The notes beneath the pieces were generated by a model. The model was not told the DNA's origin. It was given only the letters and a program-made list of their open reading frames with translations, and made no database searches. This document shows positions 34,536-42,660 of a DNA stretch of 52,136 nucleotides, one piece after another. The stretch's first letter is position 1, and each line of letters begins with the position of its first letter. Source of the DNA: Verrucomicrobiota bacterium (GTDB lineage: Bacteria; Verrucomicrobiota; Verrucomicrobiia; Opitutales; Opitutaceae); the NCBI GenBank assembly GCA_023433275.1, contig JAEZDN010000150.1:1-52136 (forward strand), in the 5' to 3' direction. Position numbers and translations under genes: made by a program.

Positions 34536-35816
34536 ATGTCCTCTCCCGCCCCCGGTACCGCCCCCCGGATCAGTCGCTATCGCTGGGTGATCTGTGCCCT
34601 GCTTTTCTTTGCCACGACGATCAACTACGTGGACCGGGCGGTGCTGGGCGTGCTGGCGCCCACGCTGCGGACGGAGATCGGCTGGACCGACCAGGAATAC
34701 GGCAGCATCAGTGCCGCCTTCACGCTGGCCTACGCGCTGGGCTTCCTCGTGGCTGGCTGGTTCATCGACCGCTTTGGCACGCGGGTGGGCTACACCGTTT
34801 ATCTCGTGGTGTGGTCGCTCGCCGCCGCCGGCCACGCGCTGGCCCGCTCCGTGACGGGATTCAGCATAGCGCGCTTTGCCCTTGGCATTGGTGAGTCGGG
34901 AAATTTTCCCGCGGCCATCAAGACCGTGGCGGAGTGGTTTCCCAAGAAGGAGCGCGCCTTCGCCACCGGCATCTTCAATGCGGGTTCGAATGTCGGCGCC
35001 ATTGTGGCGCCGCTGGTCGTGCCCTGGCTGGCGCTCACCTGGGGCTGGCAGATGGCTTTCATCGTCACCGGCCTGGCCGGCTTGGTCTGGATTCTCTTCT
35101 GGTGGCCGATGTATCACCGGCCGGCGGAACATCCCAGGATTTCGGCGGGCGAACTCGCGTTGATCCAGAGCGATCCGCCCGACCCCGCGGTGCGCATTCC
35201 GTGGGCTCGCCTGCTGAAGTTCCGCCAGACCTGGGCCTTTGCCTCGGGCAAGTTCCTCACCGACTCCATCTGGTGGTTCTACCTCTTCTGGTTCCCGCTT
35301 TTCATGGCCGACCGCTTTGACGTGGACCTCAAGACCATCGGCCTGCCGATGATCACGGTTTACCTGCTGGCCGACGTCGGTTCGGTCGGTGGCGGCTGGA
35401 TGAGCTCCGCCCTGCTCAAGCGCGGATGGACCACGAATGCCGCGCGCAAGACCACCATGTTCACCTGTGCGCTCTTCATCCTGCCCGTCATCATGGCGCC
35501 GCACGTCGACAGCAAATGGGTGGCCGTGTGGCTCGTCGGCATCGCGGCGGCGGCGCACCAGGGTTTTTCCGCCAACATCTTCACGACCACCTCCGACATG
35601 TTCCCGCGTCACGCCGTCGGCTCCGTCGTGGGCATTGGCGGTTTCGCCGGCGCCATGGGCGGCTTCCTCATGAATCTGGGGGCGGGCTGGCTGAAGCAAC
35701 ACACGGGCAGCTACTCCGTGATGTTCATCATCGCGGGCGCCGCCTACATGATCGCGCTCCTGGTCATCCACCTGCTCGTGCCGAAGCTGGAACCCGCCCG
35801 GCTCGAGCCCGCCTGA
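34536..35816 (+). CDS. MFS uronate transporter (ExuT-like, ACS family)
   Basis: 426 residues, twelve-helix major facilitator. Motifs of the anion:cation symporter group are NYVDRAVLGVLAPTL in helix 1, GWFIDRFGTRVGY in the loop 2-3, and ALGIGESGNFPAAIKTVAEWFPKKERAFATGIFNAG in helices 4-5. Close to ExuT/GarP-type hexuronate carriers. It gives a second inner-membrane import route beside the TRAP system, perhaps for a different uronate. It starts 22 bases after dctM. Confidence 0.88.
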   Translation: MSSPAPGTAPRISRYRWVICALLFFATTINYVDRAVLGVLAPTLRTEIGWTDQEYGSISAAFTLAYALGFLVAGWFIDRFGTRVGYTVYLVVWSLAAAGHALARSVTGFSIARFALGIGESGNFPAAIKTVAEWFPKKERAFATGIFNAGSNVGAIVAPLVVPWLALTWGWQMAFIVTGLAGLVWILFWWPMYHRPAEHPRISAGELALIQSDPPDPAVRIPWARLLKFRQTWAFASGKFLTDSIWWFYLFWFPLFMADRFDVDLKTIGLPMITVYLLADVGSVGGGWMSSALLKRGWTTNAARKTTMFTCALFILPVIMAPHVDSKWVAVWLVGIAAAAHQGFSANIFTTTSDMFPRHAVGSVVGIGGFAGAMGGFLMNLGAGWLKQHTGSYSVMFIIAGAAYMIALLVIHLLVPKLEPARLEPA

Positions 35817-35820
35817 TGAC

Positions 35821-36879
35821 ATGAGCCCGCGCGCTGGTTTCGTTCTCGCTGCCGCGCTCGGGCTCTGGCCCTGCCTTCTGTCGGGGGCCGTGGCTTGGCG
35901 CCACGTGCTGGATCAGCCGCCGGCGTGGTACGCCTCGGCGGAAGCCGCCGGCATCGCTGCGGCGGTCGTCGCCTACCAATCGCCGGAAGGCGGCTGGGCC
36001 AAGAACACCGATATGACCGCGCCGCCCCCGGCCAGCCATGGGTCGGGCAAGCCCGCGGACCGCGCGCCCACGATCGACAACGGCGCGACCACCACGCAGC
36101 TCCGTTACCTGGCGCGGGTCATCGTGGCCACGGGTGACGCGCAACTAAAGGCGTCGTTCACGCGCGGTTTCGACTACCTGCTCGCGGCGCAATATGAGAA
36201 TGGAGGCTGGCCGCAGTTCTATCCCGCGATGCGCGGCTATTACAGCCACATCACCTATAACGACAATGCCATGGTGAATGTGCTCACCTTGCTCCGCGAG
36301 TGCGCACAAGGGGAATCGCGCTTCGCCTTCGTGGATGCGGCGCGTCGGGCACGGGCGCGCGACGCGGTGGCGAAGGGCGTTGCCTGCATTCTCCGCACCC
36401 AGGTCCGACAGGATGGTCGGCTCACGGCGTGGTGCGCGCAGCACGATGAGCATACCCTCGAACCCGCCTGGGCTCGCGCCTTCGAGCCGCCCTCGCTGTC
36501 CGGGATGGAAACCGTCGGGATCGTGCGATTCCTCATGGGGGAGGAGCCCACACCGGAGATCGCCGCCGCGATCGAAGGCGCCGTGGCCTGGCTCGAGGCC
36601 GTGCAGATCCGGGGCCTGCGGGCCGATTTCGTCACAGCCTCCGACGGCAAGCGCGATCGCCTGGCCGTGGCTGATCCCGCGGCGCCGCCGATCTGGGCCC
36701 GATTCTATGAACTCGGCACGAATCGTCCCCTTTTTCTCGGACGCGACCGGGTTTTCCACTACGACCACAACGAAATCGAACGCGAGCGCCGGGCGGGTTA
36801 TGCGTACCTCGGCGACTGGCCCGCCAAGCTGCTCGCGCAGGATTACCCCCGCTGGCGCGCCAAGCATAATCTGCCATGA
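35821..36879 (+). CDS. Secreted pectate lyase, PL10 family
   Basis: 352 residues with a short signal peptide (FVLAAALGLWPCLLSGAVA). PL10 features are AYQSPEGGWAKNTDMT, TIDNGATTTQLRYLARV, YENGGWPQFYPAMRGYYSHITYNDNAMVNVLTLL, WCAQHDEHTLEPAWARAFEPPSLSG and a closing FYDH/GDWP region. PL10 enzymes split demethylated polygalacturonate by beta-elimination, giving unsaturated ends for GH105. It overlaps the pectinesterase gene by 4 bases (ATGA). Confidence 0.93.
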   Translation: MSPRAGFVLAAALGLWPCLLSGAVAWRHVLDQPPAWYASAEAAGIAAAVVAYQSPEGGWAKNTDMTAPPPASHGSGKPADRAPTIDNGATTTQLRYLARVIVATGDAQLKASFTRGFDYLLAAQYENGGWPQFYPAMRGYYSHITYNDNAMVNVLTLLRECAQGESRFAFVDAARRARARDAVAKGVACILRTQVRQDGRLTAWCAQHDEHTLEPAWARAFEPPSLSGMETVGIVRFLMGEEPTPEIAAAIEGAVAWLEAVQIRGLRADFVTASDGKRDRLAVADPAAPPIWARFYELGTNRPLFLGRDRVFHYDHNEIERERRAGYAYLGDWPAKLLAQDYPRWRAKHNLP

Positions 36880-37961
36880 ACGCTTCCTCCGTAGCGGCGG
36901 TCGGTGAGCGCCGATCGAACGCGGTATCACCCAATCCTGCGGTCACAAAACCCCGCTCCAGCCCAAGCCTTCGCACCTTGCTCCTTCTGGTGGGAGCGTG
37001 TTTGCAGGCGACCCTCTGGGCCGCTCCCACGCCCGATGCCATCGTCGCGGCCGACGGCTCCGGCCAGTACACGTCGTTGCAGGAGGCCATCAGCGCGGCG
37101 CCGATGAAAACCGATCCCGCCACGCCCCGCTGGGTGATCCTCGTGAAAGCGGGCACCTATCGCGAACGCATCTACGTTCAGCGCGAACGGGGCAACATCC
37201 ACGTGATCGGCGAGGACCAAGCCCGGACCGTCGTCGTCTATGATCAGCACGCCAATCTGTCCGGCCCCGACGGCAAGATCATCGGCACCTTCCGCACGCC
37301 CACGGTCCAGATCGATGGCGACGGCATGATCTGGGAGAACCTGACCATCGCCAACGACGCCGGGCGGCCCGGCCCGCGGCCCGACGGTCCGCCGGTGGCG
37401 CAGGCGCTCGCCCTGCGCGCCGACGCCGACCGACTGGAGTTCCGGCGCGTGCGTTTCCTGGGTTGGCAGGACACGATTCTCGTCAACCGCGGCCGTCATT
37501 ATTTCAGCGACTGCTATATCGAAGGGCATGTGGATTTCATCTTCGGGGCGGCGACCTCCTACTTCGAGCGGTGCCACATTCACGTGCTGGCCGACGGCTA
37601 TATCACCGCCGCGTCCACGCCGAAGGATCAGGATCACGGTTATGTGTTCGCCGATTGTCGGATCACGGGCGAGGCGGGCGTGAAAACCTACCTCGGCCGG
37701 CCGTGGCGGGAATTCGCCAAGACCGTTTTCCTGCGCACGGAAATGTCAGACGTCGTTCGCCCGGCGGGCTGGCATAACTGGAACAAGCCGCCGGCCGAGC
37801 GAACCACGTTTTACGCCGAGTTCGGCAGCACCGGCCCCGGGGCGAATGACGAAGCCCGGGTGGCCTGGGCCAGGCCGCTCACCGCCGAGCACGCCGCCGC
37901 GCTCACGCCGCAAAATGTACTGGCGGGAGCCGACGGCTGGAATCCGCGCACCGCCGAATGA
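36876..37961 (+). CDS. Secreted pectinesterase, CE8 family
   Basis: 361 residues. The CE8 beta-helix carries VKAGTYRERIYV near residue 90, GWQDTILV with Asp199, GHVDFIFGAA with Asp220, and YLGRPWREF with Arg275, the catalytic Asp pair and Arg of the family. It removes methyl groups from homogalacturonan, exposing it to the PL10 lyase encoded just upstream. Start and stop overlap both neighbours by 4 bases (ATGA). The first 52 residues are unusually long. They include repeat-like DNA (a GTAGCGGCGG hairpin at 36891, and a dyad at 36990-37030) around the hydrophobic core LRTLLLLVGACLQATLWAA. Confidence 0.93.
   Translation: MNASSVAAVGERRSNAVSPNPAVTKPRSSPSLRTLLLLVGACLQATLWAAPTPDAIVAADGSGQYTSLQEAISAAPMKTDPATPRWVILVKAGTYRERIYVQRERGNIHVIGEDQARTVVVYDQHANLSGPDGKIIGTFRTPTVQIDGDGMIWENLTIANDAGRPGPRPDGPPVAQALALRADADRLEFRRVRFLGWQDTILVNRGRHYFSDCYIEGHVDFIFGAATSYFERCHIHVLADGYITAASTPKDQDHGYVFADCRITGEAGVKTYLGRPWREFAKTVFLRTEMSDVVRPAGWHNWNKPPAERTTFYAEFGSTGPGANDEARVAWARPLTAEHAAALTPQNVLAGADGWNPRTAE
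36990..37030. repeat. Dyad GTGGGAGCG/CGCTCCCAC in the pectinesterase signal region
   Basis: Perfect 9-base arms (36990-36998 and 37022-37030) with a 23-base loop containing TTTGCAGGCGA. It resembles extragenic palindromes of other bacteria but here codes for the signal peptide. It could be coincidental. Confidence 0.4.
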
Positions 37962-39598
37962 ACTCCTGGCGCCTCCTCATTTATCTCGTAGGGGCGCAGT
38001 CTCGCTGCGCCCTGAGGTGCGCCGCGCGAAAGAACGGGAGGGCGCAGCAAGTCTGCGCCCCTACATTCGCTCCCACGTTGTGTCTCAGGCGCAGTTGGCT
38101 GGCGCTCGTCGGGCTATTCGCCTCGGCGTCGTTCGCGGTCACCACCGCGAATCCCATCCACGTCGTCCTCGTCGGCGACTCCACCGTGACCGACCTCTCC
38201 GGCTGGGGACTGGGTTTTCGCCAGTTCGCGGGCGACGGTTTGAAGGTTTCGAATGCCGCGCGCAACGGGGCCAGTTCGAAAAGTTACCGGGACGATGGGC
38301 TTTGGGAGCACGCGCTCGCGCTGAAGGGAGACTATTACCTCATCCAGTTCGGTCACAACGACCAGCCCGGCAAAGGTCCGGCCCGTGAAACAGACCCGAC
38401 GACAACTTACACCGAAAACCTTGTGCGCTTCGTCGACGAGGTGCGGGCACAAGGCGCGCAGCCGGTGCTCGTCACCTCGCTGGTGCGGCGAACATTCTCG
38501 AAGGAGAACCCGGCTCGCTTGGTGTCCGCGCATGTGCCCTATGTCGAGGCCGTGAAGGCGGTCGCGGCCGCGAAGGGAGTGCCGCTGCTCGATCTGCACG
38601 CACGCAGCCTGGCCTTTTGCGAAACGCTCGGGCCGGACCAGACCGCCACTTTCAATTTCCCTGATGCCGCCGGCAAGAACGACACGACCCATCTCGACGC
38701 GCGCGGCAGCGCCGCCTTCGCGCGCCTGGTCGTCGAGGAGTTGCGCTCGCTCGTGCCCGCGCTGGCCCCGGCATTGCGGCATGAACCGCAGGCGGCGAAA
38801 TTGACCGACATTTCCTACGGTACCGCCGCCGGGGAGAAACTGCTGCTGGATGTCAGTGTGCCGGCCGGCGAGGGGCCATTCCCCGTCGCGATTCTCGTCC
38901 ACGGAGGCGGCTGGAGCGGCGGCGACAAGGCGACGCTCGACGGCGGCGCGGGCATTGGCGCCTGGTTCGGCCCGCTCACGGCGGCGAAGTACACCTGGTT
39001 CTCGATCAATTACCGCCTGGCCCCGCAGCATCGCTGGCCCGCCTGTCTCGATGACGTGCAGACCGCCATCCGCTGGGTGAAGACCAACGCGGCGAAATTC
39101 AACGGCGACCCCGCGCGCATTGTGCTCTTTGGCCATTCCGCCGGCGGGCACCTGGTGTGCCAGGCCGCCACCGCGGTGGACGACAGCGTGCGCGTGCAGG
39201 CCGTGGTCGGGTTTGCGCCCGTCACCAACCACGAGCAGGAACTGCCCGTGCGCGGCGGCCTCAGCGCGTCGCTGCAAAACCTCCTGAATCGCCCCAGGGA
39301 GATCACGCCCGAGTCGCTGGGATTGTTGCGGGCGATTTCGCCACTCAATCATGTTCGCCCGGGCTTGCCGCCGTTTCTGTTGATCCATGGCGACGCCGAC
39401 CGGACCGTGCCGATCCAGCAGTCGCACGATTTCCAGGCGAAGCTCCGGGCGAGCGGCGTCACGTGCGACCTCATCGTGCTCCCCGGCGCCGGACATAGGC
39501 TGGGCGAGTGGCAACACGCCGCGCCCGGTTACGAGGCCCGTTACCTGGAGTGGCTCGACCAGCAGCTTCAACCGGTCGCAGACACCGCCCGCCCATGA
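37958..39598 (+). CDS. CE12 acetylesterase fused to alpha/beta-hydrolase esterase
   Basis: 546 residues. The N-terminal half is an SGNH rhamnogalacturonan acetylesterase of the CE12 type: LVGDSTVTD with Ser75, ARNGAS with Asn104, FGHNDQ, and DTTHLDARG with Asp242 and His245. The C-terminal half (about 280-546) is an alpha/beta hydrolase: VHGGGWSGGDK oxyanion block, FGHSAGGH with Ser394, HGDADRTV with Asp479/481 and GAGH with His513. Both likely remove acetyl or feruloyl esters from pectin. ATGA overlap with CE8. Residues 11-36 are encoded by a GTAG-hairpin repeat, placed before the hydrophobic core SWLALVGLFASASFA. Confidence 0.9.
   Translation: MNSWRLLIYLVGAQSRCALRCAARKNGRAQQVCAPTFAPTLCLRRSWLALVGLFASASFAVTTANPIHVVLVGDSTVTDLSGWGLGFRQFAGDGLKVSNAARNGASSKSYRDDGLWEHALALKGDYYLIQFGHNDQPGKGPARETDPTTTYTENLVRFVDEVRAQGAQPVLVTSLVRRTFSKENPARLVSAHVPYVEAVKAVAAAKGVPLLDLHARSLAFCETLGPDQTATFNFPDAAGKNDTTHLDARGSAAFARLVVEELRSLVPALAPALRHEPQAAKLTDISYGTAAGEKLLLDVSVPAGEGPFPVAILVHGGGWSGGDKATLDGGAGIGAWFGPLTAAKYTWFSINYRLAPQHRWPACLDDVQTAIRWVKTNAAKFNGDPARIVLFGHSAGGHLVCQAATAVDDSVRVQAVVGFAPVTNHEQELPVRGGLSASLQNLLNRPREITPESLGLLRAISPLNHVRPGLPPFLLIHGDADRTVPIQQSHDFQAKLRASGVTCDLIVLPGAGHRLGEWQHAAPGYEARYLEWLDQQLQPVADTARP
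37988..38064. repeat. GTAG-hairpin repeat inside the CE12 gene
   Basis: 77 bases. Outer arms GTAGGGGCGCAG and CTGCGCCCCTAC are perfect. Each half forms its own GGGCGCAG(N5)CTGCGCCC hairpin. It is the same family as 5259-5339 and 6664-6738, read in frame as VGAQSRCAL... and onward. Confidence 0.9.
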
Positions 39599-39620
39599 AG
39601 CTCCGAACCGATTCGTGCCT

Positions 39621-39681
39621 TGGAGCGGCGGCGATCCCGCCGCGGCCAACGCGTTTGGCGGGCGATGTCGCCCGCGCTCCA
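39621..39681. repeat. TGGAGC-type palindromic element, intergenic
   Basis: Outer arms TGGAGCG and CGCTCCA; inner hairpins GCGGC..GCCGC and GGCGA-TGT-CGCCC. It has the size and ends of the elements at 47302-47362 and 50732-50791. It fills a third of the 192-base gap before the SDR gene. Confidence 0.65.
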
Positions 39682-39790
39682 GTTGTTTTTTCACCAACCC
39701 CGGCAGGATCGCTAATGACCGTTCCGGGAGGGCCTCGGGGCTTGCTGGATTTCCTGCCGGCGGCTTGGCTTTCCTTCCCCCTTTTCACCC

Positions 39791-40579
39791 ATGAAACCTG
39801 AAGAATATCTGAACTCCTATTTTGGCCTGTCCGCCAAAGTGGCCGTCGTGATCGGCGGCACCGGCGAGCTTTGCGGCGCCATGGCGGAAGGCCTGGCCGG
39901 CGCCGGCGCCGAGGTCGTGATTGTCGGCCGCAACATCGAGAAAGCCCAAGCCCGACTCGACAAGATCGCCGCCGCGGGCGGCAAGGCCTGGTTCCATGCC
40001 GCCGAGGCCACAAACAAGACGGAACTCGAGGGCCTGCGCGACGCCGTGCTCAAGCGGAGCGGTCGCATCGACATCGTGGTGAATGGCGCGGGCATCAATT
40101 CCGCCACGCCATTCTTCGACATCACGGAGGAGGAGTTCGATCGGATCCTGCGGGTCAACGTGAAGGGTGTGTTCCTCGGCTGCCAGGTCTTCGGCAAGTA
40201 CCTGGTCGATCGCGGCGAGGGGGGCTCCATCATCAACCTCGGGTCCATGTCGGGCATCGTGCCGCTGTCGCGGGTGATCACCTATTCGGCCTCCAAGGGC
40301 GCGGTCCACAACCTGTCACTCAACCTCGCGCGCGAGTGGGCCACGGCCCGCGTGCGCGTCAATGTCCTCGTCCCGGGTTTCTTTCCCGCGGAGCAGAACA
40401 AGAAGATCCTCTCGCCCGACCGCGTGGCCGCGATCATGGGCCATACGCCCGCGAAGCGCTTCGGCGAGGCCCGCGAGCTGATCGGCGCCACGCTGCTCCT
40501 CGCCTCCGACGCGGCCGGCTCCTTCATCACCGGCGAGGAGCTCATCGTCGACGGCGGCTACCATGCGATGACGATTTGA
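39791..40579 (+). CDS. SDR oxidoreductase, probable fructuronate reductase (UxuB/YjmF-like)
   Basis: 262 residues, short-chain dehydrogenase with GGTGELCGAM nucleotide-binding block, NGAG, Ser near IINLGSMSG and YSASKGA as the Tyr-Lys pair. Members of this group in Bacillus (YjmF) reduce fructuronate to mannonate. The flanking uxaE-like and uxaC genes make this role fit. Alternative uronate or sugar substrates cannot be excluded. It follows a repeat-containing gap, so it may have its own promoter. Confidence 0.8.
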   Translation: MKPEEYLNSYFGLSAKVAVVIGGTGELCGAMAEGLAGAGAEVVIVGRNIEKAQARLDKIAAAGGKAWFHAAEATNKTELEGLRDAVLKRSGRIDIVVNGAGINSATPFFDITEEEFDRILRVNVKGVFLGCQVFGKYLVDRGEGGSIINLGSMSGIVPLSRVITYSASKGAVHNLSLNLAREWATARVRVNVLVPGFFPAEQNKKILSPDRVAAIMGHTPAKRFGEARELIGATLLLASDAAGSFITGEELIVDGGYHAMTI

Positions 40580-40694
40580 GCGCGGCTCCGCCGCGCGGCG
40601 CCAGCTTAAGCGACAAGTCCAAGTTAAAGAAACCGGACCTGCCGCTCGCTGCCACTCTCCTTCAACTTAAACTTTCCCTTCAACTTTGCCGGCC

Positions 40695-42575
40695 ATGTCC
40701 GCCATCAACGAATTCCTCCTGAAGAACAACCTGCGCATCGCCCAGAACCCGTGCGTGTCGCCCGACTTCTGCCTCGACTGGCCGGGCCTGACGGCTGACG
40801 TGAAGGCCGGCCGCGTGACCGAATACGCCAAGAGCCGCTTCGCCACCAAGGCGGGGGAGTTTACGCTCGTCGAGAACGCGTCCGGCGATTGTGCCTGGAA
40901 GCTGCACGGCGCCGGCGCCGCGCTGGTGGGCGGGGTGGTGCACGAGGGGGCGACGTATTTCCCGGCATCATGGGCCAACCTGCTCGTGTTGAAAAACCTC
41001 ATTCAGGAACACGACGCCGGCTCGACGATCTTTCCGACCGCCGGCGCGCGGTTGGGCCGCAGCACGCTGGGCGTGGGCGCGCGTTTCACGACGCTGCACT
41101 GGCCCGCCGTCGAGTGGGCGATGAGCGCGCTCGAGATCGGACTGACGGCCAACCAGAATTCGATCCCCCGCGAACTCGTGTACGACGTCGACGCCATGCT
41201 GGCGAACCGGCTCGATACCGTGCCTTTCCCCTTCATCGGCACCAATGTCCCGGAAGGCCACCAGGGGCAAAGCGTCGAGGGCATGAGCCACGGATGCGTG
41301 CTGTCGAAACTGAAAACCGGTTTTCACCGCCGGCGCATCGCCTGGTCGTTCAATGCGGACCACCAGCCGATCGGCGGCAAGTTCGACGTCCGTGAGGACG
41401 CCCTCGTCAAGGGCTGCCTGCTGGCCAGCTACATCACCTTCGATCTCTCGCCGGAACTCGCGCTCAACCAGCCGGCCGACGTGGCCGCCATCCCCTCCGC
41501 CATCGTGGCGAAGACGCGCGCCCGCGTGGCCGCCGCCGGGCTGCAGCTCGATGACGCGGCGTTCGAGCGTCTGCTCGCGACCGTGTGGACGCCCATGCAG
41601 AAGATGAAGCGCCGCGACGAGAAATACGCCGCGGCGCGCGCCGCCACGTTCACCACGCCGGTGGGCCGGGCGTACCTGCGCGAGCTTTCGATCGACGAGC
41701 TGCCCGGCCTCACCACGCCCGAGACGACCGCCATCATGCTCGCGCTTTGCGAGGCCCTCGACATGCCGGTGAATTTCGTGGCGCCGGCCTTTGGCTTCCA
41801 GAAGAACACCCCGTATCCGGACAACGACGCGCTGCGGGCCCTGATCCAGAAACAATGGGACGTGTGCGCGAAGTTCGGCGTCAGCATTGGCTTCCACTCG
41901 GGCTCCGGAAAGTCCGCCGAGAACTACCGCATCATGGGCGAGGTCACGGGCAGCGCGCTCGAGATCAAGACCAGCGGGCGCTACACCTACGAGATGGGGG
42001 TGGCGCTCTCGCAGTCGAAGAATCCGGCCGATGCCGCGCTCTGGCGCGACTGGTACCGGTTCACGATCGACATGGCGGTCGCGGGGGCGTTCAGCGCGGA
42101 TCCCACCGAGCAGAAGATGGCGCGGATTTTCGTGACGACGTCGCTGGAGAATGCCGCTGTAGGTGGGGTGCCCTCACCCCGCGGGAATGAAGCTTCGCCG
42201 GGTGGGGGCACCCGGCCCACACCAGGGCAGGTCTTCACGTCGCCTGACACCTGCCGCGCCGCGCTCGAGGCCCTGCCGCCCTCGGCCGAGCACATGATCT
42301 TCTTCGAATACAATTTCCTCTATGTGCTCGCGGCCGGCGGCAAGCCGGAGAAGGCCGCGCTGGGCGACCACTCGCCCGCCGGCTACCGGCAGCGCGCGCG
42401 GTTCTACGCCGTCAGCCCCGAGGCGCGGTTGCTCTTCGCGAAGCGGATCGCCGCCTACCTGATCTTCCTCGCCGAGAACACCGGCCTGGCGACGAAGGAA
42501 CGCTGCGCTGGAGCCAGCAAGCTCCTCGGCAGCTATGACTCACTTGACGCCATGCTCGGCGACATCAGCCGATGA
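40695..42575 (+). CDS. uxaE: Tagaturonate epimerase-like protein (UxaE)
   Basis: 626 residues. It has the WPGLTADVKAGRVTEYAKSRF start, TYFPASWANLLVLKNLIQEHDAGSTIFPTAGARLGRSTLGVGARFTTLHWP block, GTNVPEGHQGQSVEGMSHGCVLSK and WSFNADHQPIGGKFD region typical of large UxaE-like proteins. The position between a probable fructuronate reductase and uxaC agrees with conversion of tagaturonate to fructuronate. Family assignment is from memory of sequence style and context, not from a search. Residues 489-509 (VGGVPSPRGNEASPGGGTRPT) are encoded by a palindromic repeat, giving a Gly/Pro loop in the middle of the fold. Confidence 0.68.
   Translation: MSAINEFLLKNNLRIAQNPCVSPDFCLDWPGLTADVKAGRVTEYAKSRFATKAGEFTLVENASGDCAWKLHGAGAALVGGVVHEGATYFPASWANLLVLKNLIQEHDAGSTIFPTAGARLGRSTLGVGARFTTLHWPAVEWAMSALEIGLTANQNSIPRELVYDVDAMLANRLDTVPFPFIGTNVPEGHQGQSVEGMSHGCVLSKLKTGFHRRRIAWSFNADHQPIGGKFDVREDALVKGCLLASYITFDLSPELALNQPADVAAIPSAIVAKTRARVAAAGLQLDDAAFERLLATVWTPMQKMKRRDEKYAAARAATFTTPVGRAYLRELSIDELPGLTTPETTAIMLALCEALDMPVNFVAPAFGFQKNTPYPDNDALRALIQKQWDVCAKFGVSIGFHSGSGKSAENYRIMGEVTGSALEIKTSGRYTYEMGVALSQSKNPADAALWRDWYRFTIDMAVAGAFSADPTEQKMARIFVTTSLENAAVGGVPSPRGNEASPGGGTRPTPGQVFTSPDTCRAALEALPPSAEHMIFFEYNFLYVLAAGGKPEKAALGDHSPAGYRQRARFYAVSPEARLLFAKRIAAYLIFLAENTGLATKERCAGASKLLGSYDSLDAMLGDISR
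42159..42220. repeat. GGGGTGCCC-type palindrome inside uxaE
   Basis: Arms GTAGGTGGGGTGCCC (42159-42173) and GGGCACCCGGCCCAC (42206-42220) pair at 12 of 15 positions. GGGGTGCCCTCACCCCGC is identical to the copy in the GH105 gene. Confidence 0.88.
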
Positions 42576-42582
42576 CAGAAGC

Positions 42583-42645
42583 GGGTAGTGAGTAGCGAGC
42601 ATCGCACTCAGTGTCGGCCTGCTCGCTACCCGCTACTCACTACCC
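42583..42645. repeat. Palindromic repeat in the uxaE-uxaC gap
   Basis: Left arm GGGTAGTGAGTAGCGAGCA (42583-42601) has its inverse at 42620-42645, interrupted by a 7-base CCGCTAC insertion in the right arm. It occupies most of the 85-base gap. Confidence 0.85.
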
Positions 42646-42660
42646 ACCACTTTCGCCCCC

